A stretch of DNA of 5,478 nt from Mesonia sediminis (GCF_042684705.1 NZ_JBHULZ010000038.1:1-5478); one strand, 5' to 3'; numbered from the stretch's first letter, positions 1 to 5,370 are shown. Made by a program: numbers and translations. The notes: a model not told the origin generated them from the sequence alone.

Positions 1-108
1 ATTAGTCAACACGGCGTTCATGTTAGGCTCCCGAAAAAAGAAGTCGGGACAGGCTGTACCGGCCACACAGCTTGCCCCGATTTTTCATTGGGGAACGCTT
101 AGTTGTTG
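1..108 (-). repeat. Cassette-type repeat element, copy 1 (cut by window edge)
   Basis: Bases 2-108 match 1944-2050 almost base for base (constant offset 1942; the differences I see are at 41 and 105). The element lies 13 bp past the parE stop, so it follows the gene in the direction of transcription. It contains two hairpins: TCCCGA 29-34 with TCGGGA 44-49, and CCCCGAT 75-81 with ATTGGGG 87-93 (loop TTTTC). It also carries GTTAGGC at 22-28, which fits the integron attC core consensus GTTRRRY, though one short match is weak evidence. The 10-bp palindrome GTTGTACAAC spans its end at 105-114. The left part of the element lies outside the window. The hairpin just after the gene could act as a terminator, but no T-tract follows it. 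Function is inferred; the repeat itself is certain. Confidence 0.85.
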
Positions 109-121
109 TACAACGTTTTTT

Positions 122-421
122 TTATTCGGTTATTCTTTTTTTCAAGTCCATTCGCTCGTGCAAAATTCTCATTATTTCGATTGGTTTTACTTCGGATTTT
201 TGATAAAATATAATGTGTCGATTAGCTTTTAGTCCGAAAAGGTCAGATTTAATTTCATTATAATTTTTTCCAAGTTCTGGATTGTCAGCTATGTCTTGGC
301 AAATATCCAAAAGCATATCATAATATTTGTCGGCTTGATTTTCAGATCAATTTTCAACTGTATATTCCCAAATACCATTTAAGTCAGCTACAGCCTTATT
401 GGTCAATTCGTATTTAGCCAT
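122..421 (-). pseudogene. parE: ParE/RelE-type toxin, interrupted by an in-frame TGA
   Basis: Reading from the ATG at 421, the frame gives 24 residues (MAKYELTNKAVADLNGIWEY, then TVEN), a TGA at 349-347, then continues open from SENQADKYYDMLLDICQDI to a TAA at 122-124, 99 codons in all. ParE toxins are about 95-100 residues, and the N-terminal helix typically reads YTxxnWGxxQAxxYyxxL. The stop falls at that Trp, so one C-to-T change at plus-strand base 347 (TGG to TGA) explains it. The rest keeps family features: GLKANRHIIFYQ, then IEIMRILHERMD near the C-terminus. ParE proteins of this family usually poison DNA gyrase. The start overlaps the parD stop by 8 bp, the usual coupled arrangement. 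An internal ATG at 316 could start a 64-residue fragment without the N-terminal helices, probably inactive. TGA recoding is unlikely because TGA is the natural stop of the intron protein here. Probably a dead toxin, unless the base is a sequencing error. Confidence 0.88.
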
Positions 422-662
422 TCTGTTTGCGTTTAGCTTTTAACTCCTCAAGATTTTTTTTAGGGTCGAAATCGTGAGCAATTCCGCTATCTATTCCTTC
501 TTGAATAGCATTTCTTAACGCAGTAACTTTACTTTCTTCATTTTCCAATAATCGAAGTCCAGCCCTGATAACTTCACTTACGTTTTTGTAACGTCCAGTA
601 GAAACTTGAGTTTTTACAAACTGGTCAAAATAATTTCCGAGCGATATTGATGTATTTTTCAT
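414..662 (-). CDS. parD: ParD-family antitoxin (ribbon-helix-helix)
   Basis: This 82-residue protein starts MKNTSISLGNYFDQFVKTQV and continues GRYKNVSEVIRAGLRLLE, the classic ParD/CopG-like N-terminal ribbon-helix-helix (about residues 1-48). The first strand and the helix-turn-helix around NVSEVIRAGLRLLE are easy to see. The C-terminal half (EGIDSGIAHDFDPKKNLEEL) is the charged, flexible arm that in this family wraps the toxin. ParD binds ParE and also represses its own operon. The ATG at 662 is chosen because it opens the ribbon-helix-helix and lies 18 bp from a good promoter. The gene overlaps the toxin gene by 8 bp (ATGGCTAA is shared). Since the toxin frame is broken, this antitoxin may now be an orphan that could still repress its promoter or neutralise related toxins elsewhere. 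Family identity is confident; current activity is inferred. Confidence 0.92.
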   Translation of the reverse strand: MKNTSISLGNYFDQFVKTQVSTGRYKNVSEVIRAGLRLLENEESKVTALRNAIQEGIDSGIAHDFDPKKNLEELKAKRKQNG

Positions 663-679
663 TTCGTTTTAATTTTACT

Positions 680-711
680 CAAATATACCAAATTTTGGTA
701 AAATAGTCAAA
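680..711 (-). promoter_or_regulatory. parDE promoter with ParD operator palindrome
   Basis: On the minus strand a -33 type TTTG (711-708) is followed after exactly 20 nt by TATATTTG (687-680), matching the Bacteroidota sigma-factor consensus TTTG...TAnnTTTG. The start codon is 18 bp downstream. A perfect 13-bp palindrome, ACCAAA-T-TTTGGT on the plus strand (687-699), sits in the spacer and touches the -7 element, which is where an autorepressing ParD dimer would be expected to bind. Promoter elements are read from the sequence; the operator role is inferred. Confidence 0.7.
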
Positions 712-754
712 TTTGCAAATTTTCGCTCAAATTACACCCAACTGCTTATATCCA

Positions 755-965
755 CTCAAATAAACTTTTTTATTACCATTTTGTACTGGATAAAGCTCAA
801 CCCAGTAATTGGGTATATATAAGATAAGTTTAGCTTTAGGTTGTTGAGGCTGAATTGATTGATAATGCAAAAAAAATGCGATGCCATGGGGCTGCAGCTG
901 GGGGGGTAAGCTATACCGGCCACACAGCTTGCCTCGATTTTTTATCGGGGAAGGCTAAGTTATTG
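755..965 (-). repeat. Cassette-type repeat element, copy 2 (internally deleted)
   Basis: Bases 755-887 match 1640-1772 without gaps (offset 885), and 908-965 match 51-108 and 1993-2050. This copy therefore has both ends of the element but lacks about 220 bp of the middle present in copy 3. The two parts are joined by about 20 bp of unrelated G-rich sequence (888-907) with the palindrome GCTGCAGC and a run of seven G. The hairpin CCTCGAT (932-938) / ATCGGGG (944-950) is preserved. The right end lies 11 bp from the stop codon of the 212-aa gene. Most of the gene-free interval 663-976 is this element; between it and the parD promoter (712-754) I see nothing definite. Confidence 0.88.
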
Positions 966-976
966 CCATTAGTATT

Positions 977-1615
977 TTAATTATTCAGTTTATCTAACAA
1001 TTCGTATAATTTTCTATATCCAATGAAATCATTAATAATTTTTCCGTTTTTCACAACTGCAAAATGTGGTTGAGCATTTGAATCCAGAAGTTCCTTTTGT
1101 CTTTTAACTAAATAATCAAATTGCTCTTTTTTAAATAAATCATAATAGTACAATTTATTTTTCTCCAGAAATTGAATTCCAATATCACAATTTAAATCGG
1201 TTAGAAAACTATCACAATTTATTGAACCTGTGTTACAAAATACAATAATTCCGTAATCAACCTTATTAATGTTTTCAAGTATTGTTAAATCATTAAACTG
1301 AATCAATTTGTCTCTTTTATTAGAATAATTTTGCTTATCCACTGATTTAATAAAATCACTATTGTAAAGCTTATGTTTTAAAATTAGGGGCAAGCAATTT
1401 TCAACTGTTAGGGTATCAATATTCTTATTTTCATTTATTCTCTCTGTTAGAATTACCCCCAAGACTCTCAATTCTTTTTCTCCGTACCCAGCCTTCTTTA
1501 GTTCATCTAAATCTGAATTTAAATCATAATCAAGAATTCTTTTTTGACTTTTATCCTGCGAATAAATTGGTAAGATTAAAATCAGTAGTAGAAATGTTGT
1601 GAGTATTTTTTTCAT
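977..1615 (-). CDS. Secreted protein of unknown function, possible thioredoxin-like C-terminus
   Basis: A 212-residue protein. Residues 1-20 (MKKILTTFLLLILILPIYSQ) are a clear signal peptide with two Lys, a long hydrophobic core and a likely cleavage near SQ/D, so it should enter the periplasm or be surface exposed. There is no lipobox Cys. Residues about 21-115 are charged and probably helical. From about 120 the order VDYGIIVFCNTGSINCDSFL, then a helix-rich stretch, then QPHFAVVKNGKIINDFIGYR and a final helix resembles the last strands of a thioredoxin fold, where a Pro preceding a strand and a Gly-Lys turn are typical. Cys127 and Cys134 are seven residues apart, not a CxxC pair, so redox activity is doubtful. 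I do not recognise a named family. The gene stands alone, with 24 bp to the repeat upstream and 11 bp to the one downstream. The start is fixed by the signal peptide. Confidence 0.85.
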   Translation of the reverse strand: MKKILTTFLLLILILPIYSQDKSQKRILDYDLNSDLDELKKAGYGEKELRVLGVILTERINENKNIDTLTVENCLPLILKHKLYNSDFIKSVDKQNYSNKRDKLIQFNDLTILENINKVDYGIIVFCNTGSINCDSFLTDLNCDIGIQFLEKNKLYYYDLFKKEQFDYLVKRQKELLDSNAQPHFAVVKNGKIINDFIGYRKLYELLDKLNN

Positions 1616-1639
1616 ATTAATGATAATGAGTTATAATCT

Positions 1640-2050
1640 CTCAAATATACTCTTTTATTACCATTTTGTACTGGATAAAGCTCAACCCAGTAATTGGGTA
1701 TATATAAGATAAGTTTAGCTTTAGGTTGTTGAGGCTGAATTGATTGATAATGCAGAGAGAATGCGATGCCATCGCGCACTAGCGGGGATAGCCATAAACC
1801 ATTCAATACGCAAAGAGGTTCAATTTATAAGCTTTTTGGGTATCCTAAGTCTACCGCTAAGAAAAGAAATGTTGCTAATCATCTCTAAAGGAGCAGCACA
1901 GCAATAGATTAATCTCCATAGTACCAACCGAAAAACAGCCGGGTTAGTCAACACGGCGTTCATGTTAGGCTCCCGAAAAAAGAGGTCGGGACAGGCTGTA
2001 CCGGCCACACAGCTTGCCCCGATTTTTCATTGGGGAACGCTTAGTTATTG
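1640..2050 (-). repeat. Cassette-type repeat element, copy 3 (longest copy)
   Basis: About 411 bp, the most complete copy of the repeat seen at 1-108 and 755-965. Its left end (1640-1772) is shared with copy 2 and its right end (1944-2050) with copy 1. The middle (1773-1943) occurs only here in the window. Structured parts include the 13-bp palindrome GCGATG-C-CATCGC (1763-1775), the hairpin TCCCGA 1971-1976 / TCGGGA 1986-1991, and the hairpin CCCCGAT 2017-2023 / ATTGGGG 2029-2035. GTTAGGC at 1964-1970 fits the attC core consensus. It starts 24 bp upstream of the 212-aa gene and ends 14 bp after the yoeB stop. Short open frames cross it on the minus strand but do not look like genes. It fills the gene-free interval 1616-2064. 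No transposase is associated with it. Confidence 0.88.
1642..1649 (-). promoter_or_regulatory. -7 promoter element at the edge of repeat copy 3
   Basis: TATATTTG on the minus strand, identical to the -7 elements of the two toxin-antitoxin operons, 26 bp upstream of the ATG of the 212-aa gene. No TTG is found at the expected -33 spacing, so it is a weaker call. The element lies inside the repeat; the equivalent bases of copy 2 (757-764) read TTTATTTG, which no longer fits. Confidence 0.45.
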
Positions 2051-2064
2051 TGTACAGTATTTTT

Positions 2065-2322
2065 TCAGTCATAGTGAAATCTGCATTTTGCGATTAAAAT
2101 TTCTCCTTCTTTGAATTGGTATATTAGTCTATGTTCACTATCAATTCGTCTTGACCAAAATCCTGCGTACTTGTGTCTTAAAGGTTCTGGTTTTCCAATT
2201 CCGTCAAATGGGTTCCTTGCAATGTCTTTTAATAGTTCATTTATTTTTTTTAATTTTCTCTTGTCCGTTTTCTGCCAGTATAGATAGTCTTCCCAAGATT
2301 CGTCAACAAATATATATTTCAT
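2065..2322 (-). CDS. yoeB: YoeB (Txe-type) toxin, ribosome-dependent mRNA endonuclease
   Basis: An 85-residue protein, matching the family length (84 in E. coli). It begins MKYIFVDESWEDYLYWQKTD and ends CRFHYD, both typical of Txe/YoeB. The residues known to matter in E. coli YoeB are at the same numbers here: Glu46 (in KPEPL), Arg65 (in SEHRLIY) and His83 (in RFHY), so it should be catalytically competent. The family enters the ribosomal A site and cuts mRNA there, arresting translation. The antitoxin gene lies 1 bp upstream, so the two are co-transcribed and translation is probably coupled. The stop is 14 bp from repeat copy 3. Unlike the parE gene in this window the frame is intact, so this module may still be active in maintaining the region. 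Confidence 0.95.
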   Translation of the reverse strand: MKYIFVDESWEDYLYWQKTDKRKLKKINELLKDIARNPFDGIGKPEPLRHKYAGFWSRRIDSEHRLIYQFKEGEILIAKCRFHYD

Positions 2323-2323
2323 A

Positions 2324-2578
2324 TTAGTCTTCGATTAAATCTCTTGTAAACGACTTTCCATTTTTTAGTTTGTCAATAGCAGAATCCAAGCGTAATTCGT
2401 TCTTTCGTGATGATAGCTCGTGATTTGTAGCCATTAGAGAATTATATTCTTCCAATGACATAACAACAATTCCAGAATCTTTTCCACGATTAATTATTAG
2501 AGTTTCAAAGTTTTTTATAACTCTGTCCAAATACGTTTTGAGGTCTTTCCTAAAGTCAGAAACAGTTGTAATTTGCAT
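2324..2578 (-). CDS. yefM: YefM (Phd/YefM-family) antitoxin
   Basis: An 84-residue protein beginning MQITTVSDFRKDLKTYLDRV, with the Phd/YefM hallmark GIVVMSLEEYNSLMAT at about residues 36-51. The N-terminal half forms the dimeric DNA-binding fold and the acidic, flexible C-terminus (KNGKSFTRDLIED) is the part that binds and blocks YoeB. Antitoxin first and toxin second, with a 1-bp gap, is the standard order, and it lets the labile antitoxin lead. The family represses its own operon, with the YefM-YoeB complex as stronger repressor; a matching promoter-operator lies immediately upstream. The ATG at 2578 gives the expected family length. Confidence 0.95.
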   Translation of the reverse strand: MQITTVSDFRKDLKTYLDRVIKNFETLIINRGKDSGIVVMSLEEYNSLMATNHELSSRKNELRLDSAIDKLKNGKSFTRDLIED

Positions 2579-2595
2579 AATTCAGTATTTATTAG

Positions 2596-2630
2596 AGTAC
2601 AAATATATGTACAAAATATGATTTGTGCAA
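2596..2630 (-). promoter_or_regulatory. yefM-yoeB promoter and TGTACA-type operator
   Basis: On the minus strand TTG (2630-2628), a 20-nt spacer and TATATTTG (2607-2600) form a good Bacteroidota promoter, 21 bp before the start codon. The -7 element is framed by an inverted repeat, GTACA 2597-2601 and TGTAC 2608-2612. One arm belongs to a full TGTACA (2608-2613) and the other to AGTACA (2596-2601), with centres 12 bp apart. E. coli YefM is known to recognise paired sites with a TGTACA core, so this is a strong operator candidate. DNA binding itself is inferred. Confidence 0.75.
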
Positions 2631-2645
2631 TATTTTGTATTGCTA

Positions 2646-2778
2646 CCAACGGCAAGTATAAGCGTAGTGTGGGTTTTCGAAGACGAAAATTTCATTTTGC
2701 TCAAGATTTTGTTACGTGACGAAATGTTCAATCTAGCTATAAATCCCGCATTACTATAGCCATTGTTGGGCAACGGTT
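2646..2778 (-). repeat. attC-like imperfect inverted-repeat element
   Basis: The two ends are imperfect inverted repeats. The left arm, 2646-2673, begins CCAACGGCAAGTATA and ends GTGTGGG. The right arm, 2745-2771, begins CCCGCATTACTATAG and ends GTTGGGC; read on the minus strand it starts GCCCAAC, which fits the attC consensus RYYYAAC. Inside lie two smaller hairpins: TTTTCG 2674-2679 / CGAAAA 2684-2689, and ATTTTGT 2706-2712 / ACGAAAT 2719-2725. The whole could fold into a long branched hairpin. It is unrelated in sequence to the repeat at 1640-2050 but holds the same position relative to genes: just upstream of the yefM promoter and, once the intron is removed, just after the 198-aa gene. 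That attC recombination occurs here is inference. Confidence 0.7.
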
Positions 2779-3360
2779 GTGTGTCCTGCGCTGTTCAAGG
2801 ACGCAAGATAAGAATTAGTTCTTTGAGAATGAACAGCAAACTGTAACTGAGATGAGAGAAGGTCTCTCGGCTAAGATGTTCAGGCATATTAGTCAAACCG
2901 CCTTAGGGGGCTTAGTTTTCACGACTTGGTTTTGAGCGATATGGTCAAAGGCACTACTGCCGTTTGTAGGGTAAGTAGCGAGCTCTGGTAGGAGTAAAGA
3001 AGCTGAACGAGATGAGAGTGAACCCTTATAGAAGTGTCGTAAACAACTTTAGTATTGTCAATATCAAAGGATGGGCGGTCCTGCGAGACAGAACTTGACG
3101 AGCGTAACTTGGAATATTGGTCAAGTGGCAATCGGCATAAAGAGGGCAGGAGCTTTACTAGACGGCTCAATTACGGAACAGGAGAAGCTAAGAGTTAGTT
3201 CCAAAATGCTACAACCCCGAAGGGCAAGGCAGAAAGTAGCGATACTGCTTATTAGTGGCGGATTAGTCCGTAGTAGTGATGATAGCTTGGGAAACCAGGA
3301 AGTAGCGAAGGGACTGACTTAACAGTTTCAATTTTTATTACAACTAGATGAAAATTTAGG
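2779..3360 (+). ncRNA. Group II intron ribozyme 5' part (domains I to III and start of IV)
   Basis: This non-coding stretch has higher GC than its surroundings and many short inverted repeats. The first hairpin can be GTCCT 2783-2787 with AGGAC 2798-2802. The hairpin CTAC 2954-2957 / GTAG 2966-2969 carries the likely exon-binding loop. Open frames on both strands here are shadows of a structured RNA. Individual domain borders before domain IV cannot be fixed by eye. Confidence 0.75.
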
Positions 3361-4658
3361 ATGATTTTCGAGGAGAAACAAAAGTCGCAACCGATAGATA
3401 AGCGACAGGTACGGGAAGCCTTTCAGAAGGTAAGAAGTAACGGAGGAGCCTCTGGAGTGGATAAAATGTCCATAAAAGAAGTGTCCTTACAAGCGAGGAA
3501 GTATTTATATCCGGTATGGAATCGTTTGGCAAGTGGCAGTTACTATCCCAAAGCTGTTCGCGAAGTAGCCATACCCAAGTTTGATGGCAGGGTAAGAAAA
3601 TTGGGCATACCAACGGTGCAAGACCGCACGGCTCAAATGGTTATCAGAGAAGAATTGGAAACTATTGCGGACAAACACTTTAGTGCAAGTTCGTATGGCT
3701 ACCGCCCTCATAAGTCAGCCCACCAAGCCATAAGACAATGCAGGGAAAACTGCATGAAAATGGATTGGGCGATTGATTTGGACATAAAAAGCTTCTTTGA
3801 TGAGATAGACCATGAGTTGATGATGAAGGCATTAAGTCGGTTTACAGACAAAAAGCACATTCATCTGTACGTAAAACGTTGGTTGGAAGCCCCCATTCAA
3901 AAGAAAGATGGTACGATAGAGAAGCGAGTCAAAGGCACACCACAGGGAGGAGTAATAAGTCCACTATTGGCAAACATCTTCTTGCACTTTGTTTTTGACA
4001 AGTGGTTAGAGAAGTACCACCCACAAGTAAAGTTTGAAAGATATGCCGATGATTTCAGTATTTACCTCAGGAGTAAGAAAGCTGCAAAACGAGTAGGCAA
4101 CAGCATCTACAAGTTCTTGCGGGACAAGCTCCAGTTTCCCATAAATAGGGAGAAAAGTGGTATACGTAAACCTTTAGATTTTCAAGTATTGAGGTTTGGT
4201 TTTGTACCAACCTACAAGAAAGGGGAAAAAGGCAAATATCAACTGGTGGCTGGATTATCGAAATGGAAAGAATTTGAGGCAAAACTTAAACATCTAACCA
4301 AAAAGACGATTCCTGCCAATTTTGAAGAATGTATCCAACGGATCAACCTGCTACTGCGGGGCTGGATAAATTACTTCAAACCTACCTCCATTCAAGGAAA
4401 GCTTAAAAAGCTGGAAGAATGGCTAAGAAACCGTTTACGGTACTGCATCTGGTCCCGAAGCTTCGGGAGAAAAAGCCCGAACGAAAACGGAAAAATCTTA
4501 TTCGATTGGGTGTAAATCCAGATCAAGCCTATGCCTGGAGTCGTACCAGAATGGGAGGTTGGGCAGTAGCCCAGAGCCCTATTTTGCGAACCACTATAAC
4601 CGTAAAACGATTAAAGTTGAAGGGTTATGTTAGTTTAATCGAATATTATAACCGATGA
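3361..4658 (+). pseudogene. ltrA: Group II intron reverse transcriptase/maturase, frameshifted near the C-terminus
   Basis: The first frame runs from ATG 3361 (an in-frame TGA at 3349 blocks any earlier start) for 384 residues. It contains GASGVD (30-34), RKLGIPTVQDR (79-89), SSYGYRPHKSAHQAI (110-124), DLDIKSFFDEIDH (139-151), GTPQGGVISPLLANI (192-206) and the catalytic YADD (228-231). These are the RT fingers and palm. The maturase/thumb region follows, with RINLLLRGWINYF (327-339) and WLRNRLRYCIW (354-364). After Trp364 the family normally continues KKPERKRKNLIRLGV; here that sequence is in another frame, running through SRTRMGGWAVAQSPIL to EYYNR and a TGA at 4656-4658. At the break lies a 16-bp palindrome. 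Deleting 8 bp would restore a 429-residue protein of ordinary length. No HNH endonuclease domain is present. The catalytic core is intact but the last third of the maturase domain is out of frame, so splicing and mobility are probably impaired unless frameshifting or help in trans occurs. Confidence 0.9.
4453..4468. other. 16-bp perfect palindrome at the maturase frameshift
   Basis: TCCCGAAGCTTCGGGA is self-complementary over all 16 bases and falls exactly where the maturase frame breaks, directly after the Trp364 codon. Taking out the central 8-bp palindrome GAAGCTTC (4457-4464) leaves TCCCGGGA and gives W-S-R-E-K-K-P-E-R-K-R-K-N in one frame, with the same spacing between Trp and KKPER as in related maturases as I remember them. 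The arms TCCCGA and TCGGGA are the same as those of the hairpin in the cassette-type repeat (29-49 and 1971-1991). Confidence 0.8.
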
Positions 4659-4670
4659 GTTTCATTTTTG

Positions 4671-4750
4671 AACCGCCGTATGCGAGACCCGCACGTACGG
4701 TGGTGTGAGGGGTGCACTCCGTCATTTGAAGGCGGAGCCATCCACTCGAT
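4671..4750 (+). ncRNA. Group II intron domains V and VI with branch point
   Basis: Domain V: ACCGCCGTA (4672-4680) pairs with TACGGTGGT (4696-4704), then TGCG (4681-4684) with CGCA (4690-4693), leaving the usual 2-nt bulge (4694-4695) and a 5-nt loop. The catalytic triad position reads CGC (4674-4676) rather than the commoner AGC. Domain VI: GAG 4707-4709 with CTC 4745-4747, GGGTG 4710-4714 with CATCC 4739-4743, and CTCCG 4717-4721 with CGGAG 4733-4737. A4744 is left as a single bulged base, 7 nt from the intron's last base, exactly where the branch-point adenosine belongs. This is the strongest structural evidence for the intron and its 3' end. Confidence 0.9.
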
Positions 4751-4761
4751 TGGCTTTAGTT

Positions 4762-5358
4762 TTAATATTCAATTATTTTGTTTCCAGTCAAATTTGCAAG
4801 TTTGGAAATCTTTTTAAAATTATCTTCTTTAATTAGTGCTGTGACATAACTATCGCTATCAATATAGAGATTGACCAACGTAAATCCATTTACCTTCAGA
4901 AATTTGTTATAGAAAGTCAATTTGCCACCAGCATCCAAATTTTTTCTGTCTTGTGCAGAAGCAATATTTGGAAGTTCATAACCTTTTTTCTCAGCTAAAA
5001 TCTCAATGACACCAAGTATTTCTTTTTCTGGCTGTTTCCAATCAATTTCCCAAATGTAGTGTCCGAAGTGTAGGTTATCAATTAATAGAAACCAATAAAT
5101 ATTATTTTTTAAACCATCGGTCGTTCCTCTGGATTTCTGGTATTTTTGATTTTTGGTGTCGTAATAATACCATCCATCTGAAAACACCGTGCTAGGATCT
5201 TTTTTATATGTCTTAAATTTTGATTTTAGTGAATTTATTTGTTCTTCATCATTATTCTCAATGATGGATTTTGCTAAGTTGATATACATCTTCTTAGAAT
5301 CAGATTGTTTTGACGTTAAAATCATAATTATTAAAAATGTATAACTGATGAATTTCAT
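4762..5358 (-). CDS. Exported protein of unknown function
   Basis: A 198-residue protein starting MKFISYTFLIIMILTSKQSD, a short signal peptide or N-terminal anchor (hydrophobic 4-15). The rest is soluble and rich in Lys, Asn and aromatic residues. The stretch YWFLLIDNLHFGHYIWEIDW (88-107), followed by an acidic helix (KEILGVIEILAEKKGYEL), faintly recalls DUF6630-type proteins, in which a similar strand-Asp-Trp segment precedes a helix; I hold this only as a low-confidence hint. No catalytic motif is evident. The gene stands alone on the minus strand. Its stop is 11 bp from the intron's 3' end, and with the intron removed it would be about 11-18 bp from the attC-like element, like the other cassette genes. 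No convincing -7 element is seen upstream; TAAGTTTA at 5435-5428 is the nearest match. The first ATG is chosen because it opens the signal sequence. Confidence 0.85.
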   Translation of the reverse strand: MKFISYTFLIIMILTSKQSDSKKMYINLAKSIIENNDEEQINSLKSKFKTYKKDPSTVFSDGWYYYDTKNQKYQKSRGTTDGLKNNIYWFLLIDNLHFGHYIWEIDWKQPEKEILGVIEILAEKKGYELPNIASAQDRKNLDAGGKLTFYNKFLKVNGFTLVNLYIDSDSYVTALIKEDNFKKISKLANLTGNKIIEY

Positions 5359-5370
5359 ATTTCTAAATTA

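Larger units (their letters stand above)
2779..4750 (+). mobile_element. Group II intron (about 1.97 kb) antisense to the cassette genes
   Basis: The intron encodes a group II reverse transcriptase/maturase (3361-4658) and ends in clear domain V and VI structures. The 3' boundary at 4750 is set by the ...GAT end, an AY-type 3' end, and by a bulged A 7 nt upstream. The 5' boundary is placed at GTGTG (2779-2783), matching the consensus GUGYG; it could be off by one to three bases. A candidate EBS1 loop, TGCCGTTT at 2958-2965 within a CTAC/GTAG hairpin, can pair GCCGTT with the exon bases AACGGT (2772-2777), leaving one unpaired base before the proposed splice site. Joining the exons puts CAACGGTT next to TGGCTTTAG. 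As the host genes run on the minus strand, the intron cannot splice from their transcripts. Confidence 0.85.

Noticed and set aside
75..93. Classical Rho-independent terminator
   Set aside because: The stem is good but no T-tract follows on either strand, so it is reported only as a hairpin of the repeat.
20..232. 70-residue plus-strand open frame
   Set aside because: It runs through repeat copy 1 and antisense to the better supported parE frame.
347..349. TGA read as Trp (recoded genetic code)
   Set aside because: The position fits Trp, but the maturase ends at TGA exactly at its usual C-terminus, and YoeB, the maturase and the 198-aa protein use TGG for Trp.
1612..1806. 64-residue open frame on the minus strand inside repeat copy 3
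   Set aside because: It lies within the repeat and has no promoter or known motif. Its start region (1773-1806) is missing from copy 2. The shared part differs by only a few bases, so coding constraint cannot be judged.
1820..2008. 62-residue open frame on the minus strand inside repeat copy 3
   Set aside because: It covers hairpin sequence of the repeat, has no family features, and most of it is deleted from copy 2.
1..2050. CRISPR array
   Set aside because: The repeats are hundreds of bases long, few, and separated by whole genes, not by short spacers.
755..2050. Composite transposon bounded by repeat copies 2 and 3
   Set aside because: The copies are in direct orientation, carry no transposase, and I see no target duplications.
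2582..2773. 63-residue minus-strand open frame
   Set aside because: It coincides with the attC-like inverted repeat and the yefM promoter, so it is a shadow of structured DNA.
2919..3322. Open frames on both strands between the intron start and the maturase
   Set aside because: They fall in the ribozyme domains I-III; the sequence is explained by RNA structure.
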